From Phycisphaerales bacterium (lineage in GTDB: Bacteria; Planctomycetota; Phycisphaerae; Phycisphaerales; SM1A02): a stretch of DNA of 64,000 nucleotides. The number at the start of each line of letters is the position of its first letter. The stretch's first letter is position 1. Below are positions 25,705-34,857 of the stretch, piece after piece. The position numbers and the translations under genes are program-made. Under the pieces are notes generated by a model. The model was not told where the DNA came from, did not search any database, and saw only the letters and a program-made list of their open reading frames with translations. The stretch spans positions 27,939 through 91,938 of the forward strand of contig JASMLR010000002.1 of NCBI GenBank assembly GCA_030748575.1, written 5' to 3'.

Positions 25705-26361
25705 TTCGCTTGCGCCGCTGGGTCGACTCGCTCGGCGGTCCCGCACCCACATGTCCACCATCACCAGACCCATGCCCGTCAAGAGCATGACGTCCGCGAT
25801 GTTGAAGACCCAGGGCCAGACTTCAGTGGCCCCGCCGGGCCATGCGAGCCCAAACGGAAGTTCCCATCCCGGAAGCATGTGCAGGAAGTCCCGCACGCGG
25901 CCGAGCAGCAGCCTGTCCCAGAGATTGCCAAGTGCGCCGGCCAGAATCAACGCAATACCGATGTGGAGTAGCCGCTGTCTGGCCTCGGTCCGCCACCCGA
26001 ACAGCCAGATGGCGACACCCGCGGCCACCACGCTGAAGCAGATGAAAAACCAACGCTGGTGCGCCCCGATGCCAAACACGGCGCCGCTGTTGAGCACGAG
26101 TTGAAAGTTCAGCAGGTCACCGGGGAGGGCCTGCACACCGGCGTGTGGAGGAATGGGGGCGTACCCGGGGTTGTTCAGGGCGGCGACGCGGTCCACTTCG
26201 ACCGGCGTCTGCGCAACGCTGGCAAACGCCCATCGCTTGGTGCTCAGGTCGATCGTCAGTCCTGCAAGCACGACGGTCGCCAGAAGCAACCACGCGCCGG
26301 CGGAAGTACACGCCTGTCGCTGCGGTCGAGTCCCCGGGTCCTCCGTCGCTGGTGGGGTCAC
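25696..26361 (-). CDS. lspA: Lipoprotein signal peptidase (signal peptidase II)
   Basis: An inner-membrane aspartic protease that removes lipoprotein signal peptides. 221 aa, four membrane helices. The catalytic aspartates are Asp158 (GRVRDFL) and Asp190 (FNIADV), with LVLNSGAVFG and ALGNLWDR as supporting motifs. It is longer than the usual 160-170 aa, mainly through an N-terminal extension and a loop of about 35 residues (50-85). The ATG overlaps the upstream gene by 4 bases (ATGA). Its stop codon lies within the complement of tRNA-Pro. Substrates in the window include the MltA, SYLF and YtkA-like lipoproteins. Confidence 0.93.
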   Translation of the reverse strand: MTPPATEDPGTRPQRQACTSAGAWLLLATVVLAGLTIDLSTKRWAFASVAQTPVEVDRVAALNNPGYAPIPPHAGVQALPGDLLNFQLVLNSGAVFGIGAHQRWFFICFSVVAAGVAIWLFGWRTEARQRLLHIGIALILAGALGNLWDRLLLGRVRDFLHMLPGWELPFGLAWPGGATEVWPWVFNIADVMLLTGMGLVMVDMWVRDRRASRPSGASESG

Positions 26362-27296
26362 CGGCGACGCCCGGTTCGTTCCTGCTCACGGGCGGTGTCA
26401 ATCGTCATTCTCGCCCAGGGCTTGGCGCGGAGCCTTGCCTTGCGGATCGGCTTGCCGCTCTCTTCGCAGATGCCATATACGCCATCAGCGATGCGCTTCA
26501 GTGCGGCATCGATCTCGATAATGCGTTCCCGCTCGGAGGCGGAAATGCCGAGCATCAGGTCCTGTTCGTACGCATCCGAGCCGACGTCCGCCATGTGAAT
26601 GGGCATACTGGACGTCCCGCCGGAATTCGTACGAAGCGCCTCGGTCTCCATGGAATCCAGCGCCGAAAGGACCTCCCCCCGTTTGGCGAGCAGGAGCTTG
26701 CGGAACTCCTTGAGATCGTCGGCAGTCAGGCGGGACTTGGCGGGTTTGCGTGGGCGGGCAGCGGTCTTCGAGGTCGGCTTGGCCGCAGCCTTGCGTTTGC
26801 CGGCGGTCGCTGACGCGTCGACCGCGATGCGCCGGACGCGGCGGCCATTGACAACGACGTATCCATCTCGATCGGCCTCACTGGACAGGGCTGCTTCCAT
26901 CACGGTGCGGCGAGTGCGCCGGCGGGCCGGGGCCGCCTTGTCCTTGGTCGTCGACTTCTTGCTTGTGGACTTGGTGGCCGCCGATGCTCTGGACGCTGCC
27001 TTGGAGGCCGAGGCCTTTTTGGTGGTCTTCTTCGCGGTCTTCTTGGCCGTCTTCTTCGCGGTCTTCTTCGCGGTCTTCTTCGCGGTCTTCTTGGAAGCCT
27101 TCTTCGTGGTCTTCCTGGCCGCAGACTTCTTGGCCGAGGTCTTGCGGGTCACCTTCTTGCGTGTGGCAGCCTTCTTCGACGCAGCCTTCTTCGACGCAGC
27201 CTTCTTCGACGCAGCCTTCTTGGCTGGCCGCGTGGTCTTCTTTCTGGTCGCTGCCTTCTTGGCGGACGGGGCCTTCCGAGTTGTCTTCTTCGCCAC
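26358..27296 (-). CDS. DksA/TraR-like protein with a histone H1-like Lys/Ala tail
   Basis: 312 aa in two parts. Residues 2-130 are almost only Lys, Ala, Thr, Ser and Arg, with tandem AASKK and KKTA repeats, as in bacterial histone H1-like proteins. Residues 200-312 are a DksA/TraR-type coiled coil and C-terminal domain: ELR-type helix, HMADVGSDAYEQD, then GVYGICEESGKPI. Only one of the four zinc cysteines remains, as in zinc-independent DksA forms. A DNA-tethered regulator acting on RNA polymerase is a reasonable inference. The GTG at 27296 is chosen because the repeats start there (VAKKTTRK); the frame is open 53 codons upstream. lspA is coupled by ATGA. Confidence 0.85.
   Translation of the reverse strand: MAKKTTRKAPSAKKAATRKKTTRPAKKAASKKAASKKAASKKAATRKKVTRKTSAKKSAARKTTKKASKKTAKKTAKKTAKKTAKKTAKKTTKKASASKAASRASAATKSTSKKSTTKDKAAPARRRTRRTVMEAALSSEADRDGYVVVNGRRVRRIAVDASATAGKRKAAAKPTSKTAARPRKPAKSRLTADDLKEFRKLLLAKRGEVLSALDSMETEALRTNSGGTSSMPIHMADVGSDAYEQDLMLGISASERERIIEIDAALKRIADGVYGICEESGKPIRKARLRAKPWARMTIDTAREQERTGRRR
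27030..27221 (-). repeat. In-gene tandem repeats coding for KKTA and AASKK
   Basis: Two blocks of short DNA repeats: about five copies of a 12-base unit (gtcttcttcgcg on the plus strand) at 27030-27090, and about three of a 15-base unit (cttcttcgacgcagc) at 27173-27217. They code for the lysine-rich tail and are likely to vary in copy number. Confidence 0.85.
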
Positions 27297-27479
27297 GTGA
27301 TCCGATCCTGTCAGGGGCGGTCCATTCCCAGCCTCGTTCGGCCCCGGAAGGGGGATGGGTCGCCTCGAAATTGTTTCCTTGCAGGCACTTAGGTTTCGGC
27401 CGAGCCGGAGGCGGGTCCGCCGCCGGGTGGGCCGAATCAGGGGAGGATACGGCACACGCGGTGGGTGGTCAACGCCGCG

Positions 27480-28460
27480 TCAGGAGGCCGCGGGCTCAGT
27501 CAGCGTGCCCATGCGGCGGAATCGGTCATATCGGTGCTCAACGAGCGTTCGCGGGTTGAGTCGCGTGACTTCATGCAGCCGATCCACCAGGTGCCGCTCC
27601 AGCCGTTCTGCGGCGGCTTGAGGATCCCTATGGGCCCCTCCCACGGGCTCCTCGATGACGGCATCGACAATGCCGTTTCGGAGATTGTCGGCGGCGGTCA
27701 ACGCCAGGGCATTCGCTGCTGCCGCGTTGGTCTCTTCGTTGGCCTCTTTCCAGAGGATGGCCGCGCAGCCTTCCGGGCTGATCACCGAGTACCAGGCGTA
27801 CTCAAGCATGTCGACGCGGTCGGCGACGGCGATCCCCAGCGCGCCCCCTGACCCGCCCTCGCCGATGACCACGGAGACGATCGGGGTGGACAGTCGGCTC
27901 ATGTCCCGCATGTTCACTGCGATCGCCTCGGCCTGTCCCCGTTCTTCAGGGCCCATGCCCGGGTAGGCGCCGGGCGTGTCCACGAGCGTCACGATGGGAA
28001 GCCCGAACTTCTCGGCCAACTTCATCTTGGCCAGCGCCTTGCGATACCCCTCCGGGTGCGCGCATCCGAAGTTGCACAGAATGCGTTCTTCTGTGGTTCG
28101 CCCCTTCTGATGCCCGATCACCATGACCTTGAACGGGCCGATGCGGCCAAGGCCGGTGATGATGGCTGGGTCGTCTCCAAAGCGGCGATCGCCATGGAGC
28201 TCGCGGAAGTCGCGGCAGATGGCGTTGATGTAGTCTGCGGTCTGTGGCCGTTGCGGGTGCCGGGCCACCTTGACGATGTCCACGGGCGGGAGTCCGGCGT
28301 AGATCTTTCGGAACAACTCTTCGCGATTGGCCTGAAGGGACGCGATCTCCTCGGCCAGTGTGTCGGCGTCTCCTCGCCCCTCCAGGGCGGCAATCTGCGC
28401 GTCGAGATCCTGAATGGGCTTCTCAAACGGCAGCGGGGCTGGTTCGGTCGGCGCGGCCAT
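27480..28460 (-). CDS. accA: Acetyl-CoA carboxylase carboxyltransferase subunit alpha
   Basis: Transfers the carboxyl group from biotin carrier protein to acetyl-CoA in fatty acid synthesis, as a complex with AccB, AccC and AccD. 326 aa. Clear AccA segments are present: ELHGDRRFGDDPAI, GHQKGR, the NFGCAHPEGYRKALR-like run, DTPGAYPG and GEGGSGGALGI. The ATG at 28460 is used; the frame is open 16 codons further without support. None of the partner genes is in the window. It is divergent from proC with 50 bases between starts. Confidence 0.95.
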   Translation of the reverse strand: MAAPTEPAPLPFEKPIQDLDAQIAALEGRGDADTLAEEIASLQANREELFRKIYAGLPPVDIVKVARHPQRPQTADYINAICRDFRELHGDRRFGDDPAIITGLGRIGPFKVMVIGHQKGRTTEERILCNFGCAHPEGYRKALAKMKLAEKFGLPIVTLVDTPGAYPGMGPEERGQAEAIAVNMRDMSRLSTPIVSVVIGEGGSGGALGIAVADRVDMLEYAWYSVISPEGCAAILWKEANEETNAAAANALALTAADNLRNGIVDAVIEEPVGGAHRDPQAAAERLERHLVDRLHEVTRLNPRTLVEHRYDRFRRMGTLTEPAAS

Positions 28461-28510
28461 GGTGGCTGCAATGGTATCGGGGGGGGCTGCTGAGCGTATC
28501 CTCCGCACCT

Positions 28511-29302
28511 ATGGACATGGGCTTTCTCGGCGTCGGACACATGGGCATGGCTGTGCTGGAGGGCGTCCTCGCATCCGGAATGGTCGATGCGAAGGCGGTT
28601 CTTGCGGTGGACCATGAGGCGAGACGTCGTGAGCGGGCGTCGACCCTCGGGTGTCAGGTGTCCGCTGACGCTGCCGACGTCCGCGGTCTGCCGATGATCG
28701 TGCTGTGCACGCGGCCTCAAAGCTTTGCCGAGGCGGCAGAAGAACTGCGTAGTGACGGGGACCGCCTTCTGGTTTCGGTCATGGCTGGCGTGGAGTCGGC
28801 GCGGATTGCAGCGGCGTGCGGCCTTGGTTCCAGAGTGGTCCGCGCCATGCCCAATGCGCCGGCCGCCGTTGGCAAGGGCATGACCGCGATTGCCGCGGGC
28901 GCCGGCGCCCGGGCGGGCGATCTGGATCGCGCGGCGGAACTCTTCTCGGGTGTGGGCCGCGTGGTGGAGGTTGCGGAGTCATCGATGCACGCGGTGACAG
29001 CGGTGTCGGGGTCCGGGCCGGCGTGGTTCTACCTGCTGGCCGAGGCGATTCGAGAAGAGGGCATGGCGCTGGGTTTGGAAGCGAGCGTTGCGGAGGCGTT
29101 GATTCGGGGAACGATGGAGGGCGCCGCGGCCATGATGGGCGGCGATTCACGCTCGCCGGCCGAACTGCGTGATGCCGTCACGACCCCGGGGGGGACAACC
29201 GAGGCGGGGCTTGAGGCCATGCGGGCCAACGGGCTGGTCAATGCGGTTCGCGCCGGAGTGCAAGCGGCCTGCCGCCGCAGCGAGGCATTGTCGGACGGCT
29301 GA
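28511..29302 (+). CDS. proC: Pyrroline-5-carboxylate reductase
   Basis: The last step of proline synthesis, reducing pyrroline-5-carboxylate with NAD(P)H. 263 aa. The N-terminal Rossmann motif GVGHMGMA is there, along with the RAMPNAPAAVGKG region and the C-terminal signature AVTAVSGSGPAWFY followed by DAVTTPGGTTEAGL. The ATG at 28511 is used; MGFLG at 28517 is a possible alternative. It is convergent with the ABC permease gene, with 9 bases between stops. Confidence 0.94.
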   Translation: MDMGFLGVGHMGMAVLEGVLASGMVDAKAVLAVDHEARRRERASTLGCQVSADAADVRGLPMIVLCTRPQSFAEAAEELRSDGDRLLVSVMAGVESARIAAACGLGSRVVRAMPNAPAAVGKGMTAIAAGAGARAGDLDRAAELFSGVGRVVEVAESSMHAVTAVSGSGPAWFYLLAEAIREEGMALGLEASVAEALIRGTMEGAAAMMGGDSRSPAELRDAVTTPGGTTEAGLEAMRANGLVNAVRAGVQAACRRSEALSDG

Positions 29303-29311
29303 CTCGGCGAA

Positions 29312-30433
29312 TCAGAAGTCGCGGCGCCGGAAGATGATCAGGGCGACGATCAGGATGACCGCCTCAAAGACAAGTGACTTGAGGATGATTGACCACGCAG
29401 GAATCTCCTCTTCCTTCTCCATGTGCCGCGCCTGAGCTTCCTCTTCTTCACTCAGCTTCCGCGGCGGTTCGTCTTCGTCATCGAAGGCCGCTCCTGACAT
29501 CAGGTCCATCAATGTCGTGTCGGTGTTTCGTTCCAGCGCCCGGTGCAGGAGGCCCAGCGTTCTCGCTGTTTCCGGCAGCACGGTTCGCACTCCGCTGATG
29601 ATCGCTGCCCACGGCGCCAGCTGCGATTGTGCCTTTCGGGCCCGGTCCATCGCCGCCTGCGGGCCCACCGCCCAGTGCGCCGCGTCCTCGGCGTCCAACT
29701 CGTCGCCAGCGGCCTCGGCCTCACTGGTTTCCTCGTCCAGTTCCGCGACTCTCGCTTCGGTCCGCTCAACCGTCGCGTCCAGGCGATAGGAGAACTGTGA
29801 CATGATGTCGTCGGCCGTGCGGACGCTGAAGGAACTGAACCAGAACAGGAGCGTTGCGAGTAGCGCGATGAGTGTCGATCGGGTGATGACCCCGACCAAC
29901 ACGTTGACGCAGAACAGGTAGCTGTAGAAGAGCGTGATGATCGGAATCGCCAGGAAGATGGCCGGATCCCAGGCGTCGACCCGCCACCCCGCCGCGAGAA
30001 ACGCGCCGAGCGTGAACACGGATACCTGGAGTACGACAAACAGGAGGCCGCCGGCGTACTTCACGAAGAAGATCGTCGATCTCCGGGTTGGGCGGGACAC
30101 AACCAGTTCAACGGCGCCGGCCGAGAGGAAGGACGGAAAGATCGAGGATGTTGAGATGAGCGCCAGGATTGAAGCGGCCCAGGCGAGCCACATATTCACG
30201 ATGAACGCCGAGTAGATGCCGAGGTAGAGCGTCCTGGACATCGGCGAGCCTGCGTAGATGAACTCGCTCTCGATGTGGGTGAGACCGTAGAAGAGGCTGA
30301 TGCCATTCGCGTCGAATCCGATGGAGGCATAGGCGACGATGACGAGCACGTTCAGGCCCATCACCCCCTTGAACAACCACTCGGCCCTCAGGGACAACCA
30401 CGACTCGCGAAGGATGGCAAGGATGGACGTCAT
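29312..30433 (-). CDS. ABC transporter permease
   Basis: A 373-aa membrane subunit with about six helices and a long cytoplasmic or periplasmic acidic segment (about 195-340) rich in Glu, Asp and Ala before the last helix. The layout matches the ABC-2/NosY-like permease type. The ATG at 30433 overlaps the ATPase stop by 4 bases (ATGA), so the two form one exporter. The frame is open further up, inside the ATPase gene, and I reject that part. Substrate unknown. Confidence 0.85.
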   Translation of the reverse strand: MTSILAILRESWLSLRAEWLFKGVMGLNVLVIVAYASIGFDANGISLFYGLTHIESEFIYAGSPMSRTLYLGIYSAFIVNMWLAWAASILALISTSSIFPSFLSAGAVELVVSRPTRRSTIFFVKYAGGLLFVVLQVSVFTLGAFLAAGWRVDAWDPAIFLAIPIITLFYSYLFCVNVLVGVITRSTLIALLATLLFWFSSFSVRTADDIMSQFSYRLDATVERTEARVAELDEETSEAEAAGDELDAEDAAHWAVGPQAAMDRARKAQSQLAPWAAIISGVRTVLPETARTLGLLHRALERNTDTTLMDLMSGAAFDDEDEPPRKLSEEEEAQARHMEKEEEIPAWSIILKSLVFEAVILIVALIIFRRRDF

Positions 30434-31383
30434 GTCGCCTTGCTCACCTTGCCCTGGACCGCGCCCGGAACGGCGCCGTCGAGGTCGTCGGCATCCTTCA
30501 GGGCCCGCATGAAGAGGTCTTCGAGAGACTCCCTGAACTCCTGAACCGACGTCACGATGCCGCCGGCACCGCGGACGGCGTCGATGACCGCCTGCACATC
30601 TTCGTCCGATGCGTTGGGAAGCGAGACGGTTCGCAGGTCTCCTTCTCGCTCGACCTCGAACGCAAGGGAATCCACGTCGGCGCCCCGCCACTGCACGACC
30701 CACCGCAGGCCACCGCAGGTGAGTTCCTCCAGCGTGCCTTCCATGGCGACGCGGCCCTTGACGACGACGGCAAGCTGGTCGCAGATGGACTCCAACTCGG
30801 CCAGAATGTGGCTGTTGATCAGAATGGTGCGGCCCTCACGCCTCAGGTGATGGAGGAGGTCGCGAATCTCTCGTCGGCCGACCGGATCCACGCCGTCGGT
30901 CGGCTCATCGAGCAGCAACAGTTCAGGGTCGGCCAGGAGCGCCTGCGCCAGGCCGAGCCGCTGCTGCATGCCCTTCGAGAACGTCCCCACCTTGTGGGAC
31001 CGCCACGCCGTCATGCCCACGAGGTCGAGCTTCTCTGCGATCCGTCGAACCCGCTCCGGGCGGCGGATGTGGGAGAGCCCGCCGTAGTAGTGCAGCGCCT
31101 GTTCGGCCGTCATGTACGGTGGAAAGCGATGGTGTTCCGGGAGATAGCCAACACGCCGCAGCGTGGGCTTGTGTCCGATGGGATGGCCCAGCATCGTGCC
31201 TGACAGTCTGGACGCGTGAATTACGGTCATCAGAATCTTCACGAGCGTCGACTTGCCTGCGCCGTTCGGGCCGAGCAGGCAGAAGATCTGCCCCTGATCA
31301 ACGTGCATGGACACGCCACGCAGCGCCAGCACCTTGCGGCCGAAGGTCTTGTGAACATCGGTGAGTTCAATGACGTGTGACAC
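30430..31383 (-). CDS. ABC transporter ATP-binding protein
   Basis: A 317-aa ATPase subunit. Walker A is GPNGAGKS (about residues 38-45), the signature region is FSKGMQQRLGLAQ, Walker B is LLLLDEP and the H-loop is NSHIL. A C-terminal extension of about 95 residues resembles the regulatory end of drug- or multicopper-type ABC-2 ATPases. It is coupled to the permease by ATGA. Its start lies 38 bases from the divergent ubiD start. Confidence 0.92.
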   Translation of the reverse strand: MSHVIELTDVHKTFGRKVLALRGVSMHVDQGQIFCLLGPNGAGKSTLVKILMTVIHASRLSGTMLGHPIGHKPTLRRVGYLPEHHRFPPYMTAEQALHYYGGLSHIRRPERVRRIAEKLDLVGMTAWRSHKVGTFSKGMQQRLGLAQALLADPELLLLDEPTDGVDPVGRREIRDLLHHLRREGRTILINSHILAELESICDQLAVVVKGRVAMEGTLEELTCGGLRWVVQWRGADVDSLAFEVEREGDLRTVSLPNASDEDVQAVIDAVRGAGGIVTSVQEFRESLEDLFMRALKDADDLDGAVPGAVQGKVSKAT

Positions 31384-31421
31384 GACGGATCGATGGTAGC
31401 CGAGGAGCTATCCTCCGGGGC

Positions 31422-33293
31422 ATGGCGCCGAGAACGCTACAGACCCTTCTGTCCGACCTCGATCAAGCAGGACACCTGCATCGCATTTCGGACCCTGTGT
31501 CGCCGCTTCTGGAAGTTGCTGCGTTGGCGGTGCGAGAGTCCGCTTGTCCGTCGCTTGCTGCAGGGCGAGGCATCGTGGATCAGGAGGCGGCGGACTTGGG
31601 CGGCCGCGTTCTCTACTTCGAGAAGGTCGATGGGTGCGACTTCCCTCTGGTCATGAATGTCTTTGGCTCCTATGACCGCATTCAGCGGGCGATGCGATGT
31701 GAAGACGGAGGTCTGGAGCGGCTTGCCGCGCGAATCGAGGCCTTGACGCGTCTTGAGCCCCCGCGGGGCCTGCGTGACCTGGCTCGCCGCGTGCGGTCCC
31801 TCGCCCCTGTGCTCAGAGCGTCTCCCAAGTTGGTGCGCCGGGGCATCTGTCAGGACGAAGTACGCCTCACTTCCCGGGGGGAGGTTGACCTGCGGCGGCT
31901 CCCACTGATCAAGTGCTGGCCGCTTGATGGTGATCCGGCCGCCGTGGGGTGGCCGGTCGACGCTGCGCAGGCTGGCACAGCCGCGGGGGAAGGGAGGTAC
32001 ATCACCTTGGCCGGCATGCACACGATTCATGCCCGCGATCGCGATGAAGCGCGGCCTCGGTCGCACAACATCGGGATGTACCGGGCCCAACTCGTGGGCG
32101 CGACGTCGCTCGCCATGCACTGGCACGTCCATCACGATGGCGCCGCCCATTGGCGGTCGTGGAAGGACATCGGTGAGCGGATGCCGATTGCGATCTGTCT
32201 CGGCGGCGAGCCGGTGCTTCCATACGCGGCGACGGCGCCGCTGCCGCCCGGCATCAGCGAGTTGCTCATGGCCGGGTACCTTGAGGGTCGCGGCATTCCG
32301 ATGGTGCGGGCCAAGACGGTGCCGCTCCGCGTGCCTGCCAACTCGGAGATCGTGATCGAAGGCTGGGTGCGGACGGACTGCGGCGCCTGCGGGTGGACAC
32401 CGGATTCGGGCGAGCCCATCGGTGATGGGGCGGTACTGGAAGGACCATTTGGCGACCATACCGGCTACTACTCACTGCCCGATCGCTACCCGCTGGTTGA
32501 TGTCACTGCAGTGACGCATCGGCGGGGTGCCGTGTTCCCCGCCACAGTGGTCGGCCCGCCACCGCAGGAAGATTACTGGCTTGGGAAGGCGACCGAACGC
32601 GTCTTCCTGCCGCTTCTGAAGACGCTCGTCCCGGACCTTGTGGATTACGACCTGCCCATGGCCGGGTGCTTCCACAACTGGGTTGTCCTGAGCATTCGCA
32701 AGGCCTATCCAATGCAGGCCAGACGCATCATGCATGCGGTCTGGGGTGCGGGACAGATGGCCTGGACCAAGTGCGTGGTGGTTGTCGACGCCGACGAGGT
32801 TGACGTGCACGATCAGGACGCGGTCATGCGGGCGGTCTTTACGCACGTTGACTTTGAGCGGGATGTGGAACTCACGAAGGGCCCGCTGGACATCCTCGAC
32901 CATGCGGCCGTTTCCCGTGGGGCCGGCGGCAAAATCGGGTTCGATGCCACGCCGCGTTGGCACGGCGAGGGCGATGGGACGCCGGCCGTGGTTGACCTCC
33001 CGGGTGTTCGCGCGGCGGTGCCGAAGGCGCACGCTCCCGAGTGGGGGCGGGGCCGGTGCCTGCTCTGCGTTGAAGACGCCGCCCCACCTGACGGATGGAC
33101 CGGGCTGATGGTGCGGCTTGACGAAGACGTTGATCTGCGGGATCGAATGCGGGTGTGGTTTCACATGCTCGCCAACATCGACCCGTCGCGCGATGTGCAG
33201 GTCCGGAGCGGCGTGATGCGCATCGACGCAAGGTCCAAGTCCGGTTCGACCGTTCGCCCCTGGCCACCGTTCCTTGGCTGGACCTCAGTGTGA
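31422..33293 (+). CDS. ubiD: UbiD family decarboxylase
   Basis: Non-oxidative decarboxylase of the UbiD family, which needs prenylated FMN made by a UbiX-type protein. 623 aa. Family landmarks include MYRAQLVG followed by SLAMHWHVHHDGAAH (cofactor-binding side), the LEGRGIPMVRAKTV segment, EIVIEGWV, and EGPFGDHTGYYS with the catalytic glutamate. Members act in ubiquinone, menaquinone (futalosine route) or aromatic acid metabolism; which one applies here is unknown. The ATG at 31422 is used. The gene overlaps mltA tail to tail by 9 bases. Confidence 0.9.
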   Translation: MAPRTLQTLLSDLDQAGHLHRISDPVSPLLEVAALAVRESACPSLAAGRGIVDQEAADLGGRVLYFEKVDGCDFPLVMNVFGSYDRIQRAMRCEDGGLERLAARIEALTRLEPPRGLRDLARRVRSLAPVLRASPKLVRRGICQDEVRLTSRGEVDLRRLPLIKCWPLDGDPAAVGWPVDAAQAGTAAGEGRYITLAGMHTIHARDRDEARPRSHNIGMYRAQLVGATSLAMHWHVHHDGAAHWRSWKDIGERMPIAICLGGEPVLPYAATAPLPPGISELLMAGYLEGRGIPMVRAKTVPLRVPANSEIVIEGWVRTDCGACGWTPDSGEPIGDGAVLEGPFGDHTGYYSLPDRYPLVDVTAVTHRRGAVFPATVVGPPPQEDYWLGKATERVFLPLLKTLVPDLVDYDLPMAGCFHNWVVLSIRKAYPMQARRIMHAVWGAGQMAWTKCVVVVDADEVDVHDQDAVMRAVFTHVDFERDVELTKGPLDILDHAAVSRGAGGKIGFDATPRWHGEGDGTPAVVDLPGVRAAVPKAHAPEWGRGRCLLCVEDAAPPDGWTGLMVRLDEDVDLRDRMRVWFHMLANIDPSRDVQVRSGVMRIDARSKSGSTVRPWPPFLGWTSV

Positions 33294-34553
33294 GGCCAGA
33301 GCGCCCGGGCCGCTCCACCCGTCGTTGACCTGAGCGACCTCGCCGGGCTTCAGGAAGAAGTAATAGAGGTGACCCTCGTTCTGCTGGCGGCCGGCCAGAA
33401 GTTCGGCCATCGGGCCGGTCCCGAGATAGAGGTCGGCCCGGCCTGGCGCGCGAATGGCGCCGCCCGTGTCCTGATCCAGCATGAACTGTGTGAACCGCTC
33501 GCGGTTGCCCGAAAACCGCAGGGTGTCGGTGTCAACCAGCACCACGCCTGCGCGGGGAAACAGCGACTTGTCGGTGGCGACCGACCGCCGCGATGTCACC
33601 GGGAATCCCAGAGATCCGGCTGGCCAACTGCCACCGTCATACTCCTGGAAGAAGACGAATGACTCGTTCTTACGCATGGCCTGCTCGACGGCGTGTGGGT
33701 TCTGCTTCCATAGCCGCCGAATGGACGGCAGGCTCGCCCCACCTTCCGGCAGCAGACCTTCGTCGATGAGGGCTCTGCCGAGGCTGGCGTAGGGGCGATC
33801 GGTCTTTCCGGCGTAGCCGACGTACATCGGCTCCTCATCTTCCAGGATGAGCTTCGCCGACCCGTTGACGTGCACGATGAATGCGTCGAGCGGGTTCTCC
33901 ATCCAGACGACTTCGGTGCCGTCAAGCAGTCCCGTCCGCTCGATCTCCGCGCGGCTCGGCCAGGTCGCGATCCCGCCGTCGGGCCGGCGCCTGCCGAGTG
34001 GTTCGCCGGACTCCGGGTGCGTGACCAGATCGTCTGGCCGACCGTACAGCGGCGTGTCATAGCCCGTGCGGCGGGTGCGGCTGGCGCGGAAGGTCGGTGA
34101 GCAGTACGCAGTGAACAGCACGGTGCCCTCGTCGTCGCAGCCGATGGACTCGTAGACGTCGAAGCGACTGAGCAGTTCGGCGCGAAAGGCGGCGGCGTCG
34201 GACGCCTGCATGCACAGATCACGAAACGCCACGACGCTGGCGCGTGCCCGGTCGTGATCGATGTCGCAACTGGGATACCACTGCAGGGTGGATGGATTGT
34301 CGAACCAGGCAATCGACGCATCGGCAGCGTCGCGCAGGAAGAGGTCCCGCTGCTCCCAGGCCCGGTCGATGGCGGTAAGTCGCTCCGGGTCAACGACCTT
34401 TCGCAGGGGCGATCGTCCCTCCGGGAGCGGGCGAGCGTAGTTGGGGCCGGCGGTCGCGGCAGGCTCAGTCAGTGTGTCGTGCTGCTGGCATCCCGCAAGG
34501 AATCCCGCAAGCAAGGCGATCAGGGCGGCGGTTGAGGCGGTGAGATGTCGCAT
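33285..34553 (-). CDS. mltA: Membrane-bound lytic murein transglycosylase A (lipoprotein)
   Basis: Cleaves peptidoglycan glycan strands to 1,6-anhydromuramyl products. 422 aa. The lipobox is LAGFLAGC (Cys22). MltA features are visible: TAYCSP, the YVGYAGKTDRPYASLGRAL segment, FVFF and the C-terminal 3D-type motif DQDTGGAIRAPGRADLYLG with the catalytic Asp context. Export and lipid attachment would use lspA elsewhere in the window. A 304-base gap separates its start from the divergent tatA gene. Confidence 0.92.
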   Translation of the reverse strand: MRHLTASTAALIALLAGFLAGCQQHDTLTEPAATAGPNYARPLPEGRSPLRKVVDPERLTAIDRAWEQRDLFLRDAADASIAWFDNPSTLQWYPSCDIDHDRARASVVAFRDLCMQASDAAAFRAELLSRFDVYESIGCDDEGTVLFTAYCSPTFRASRTRRTGYDTPLYGRPDDLVTHPESGEPLGRRRPDGGIATWPSRAEIERTGLLDGTEVVWMENPLDAFIVHVNGSAKLILEDEEPMYVGYAGKTDRPYASLGRALIDEGLLPEGGASLPSIRRLWKQNPHAVEQAMRKNESFVFFQEYDGGSWPAGSLGFPVTSRRSVATDKSLFPRAGVVLVDTDTLRFSGNRERFTQFMLDQDTGGAIRAPGRADLYLGTGPMAELLAGRQQNEGHLYYFFLKPGEVAQVNDGWSGPGALASH

Positions 34554-34857
34554 CGGGGTGGGCTCCGGAGCGTAGGTTCGATCGGGCGGGCGGTTCGACT
34601 GGCCGCGTCCCTCCTTGCATCGGCCGGATATGGCGTGCGAGGACAGTCAATGGTGGGTCCCAAAGGGCGTGGAGGCCTGCCTTTGGCGACTTTGAGCATA
34701 CCGGCGTGGGCTCCCGGCGATGTCGCTTGGCGTGCAGCGGGAGGTGGGGCGGCTCGCAGCCCGTCGTCATCCTGAATTCGGGGGTGCTCTGGCTCACGTG
34801 CGGGTACACTGAACAGATCCCGGCGGCACCTGCAGACCCGCCTCGGAGGCTTTTCCC
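34554..34857. other. Intergenic region between mltA and tatA
   Basis: 304 bases between divergent starts. A possible -10 box (TACACT, 34805-34810) faces tatA but has no convincing -35. GGAGG at 34845-34849 is the tatA ribosome site. An open frame with many Pro/Arg codons runs through here; its composition does not look like protein. I see no RNA gene. Confidence 0.5.

Noticed and set aside
27030-27221. The tandem repeats as a non-coding satellite
   Set aside because: They stay in frame and code for a standard H1-like tail joined to a DksA-type domain.
26963-27559. Trp/Ser-rich plus-strand frame over the H1-like gene
   Set aside because: It is the antisense reading of the lysine-rich repeats.
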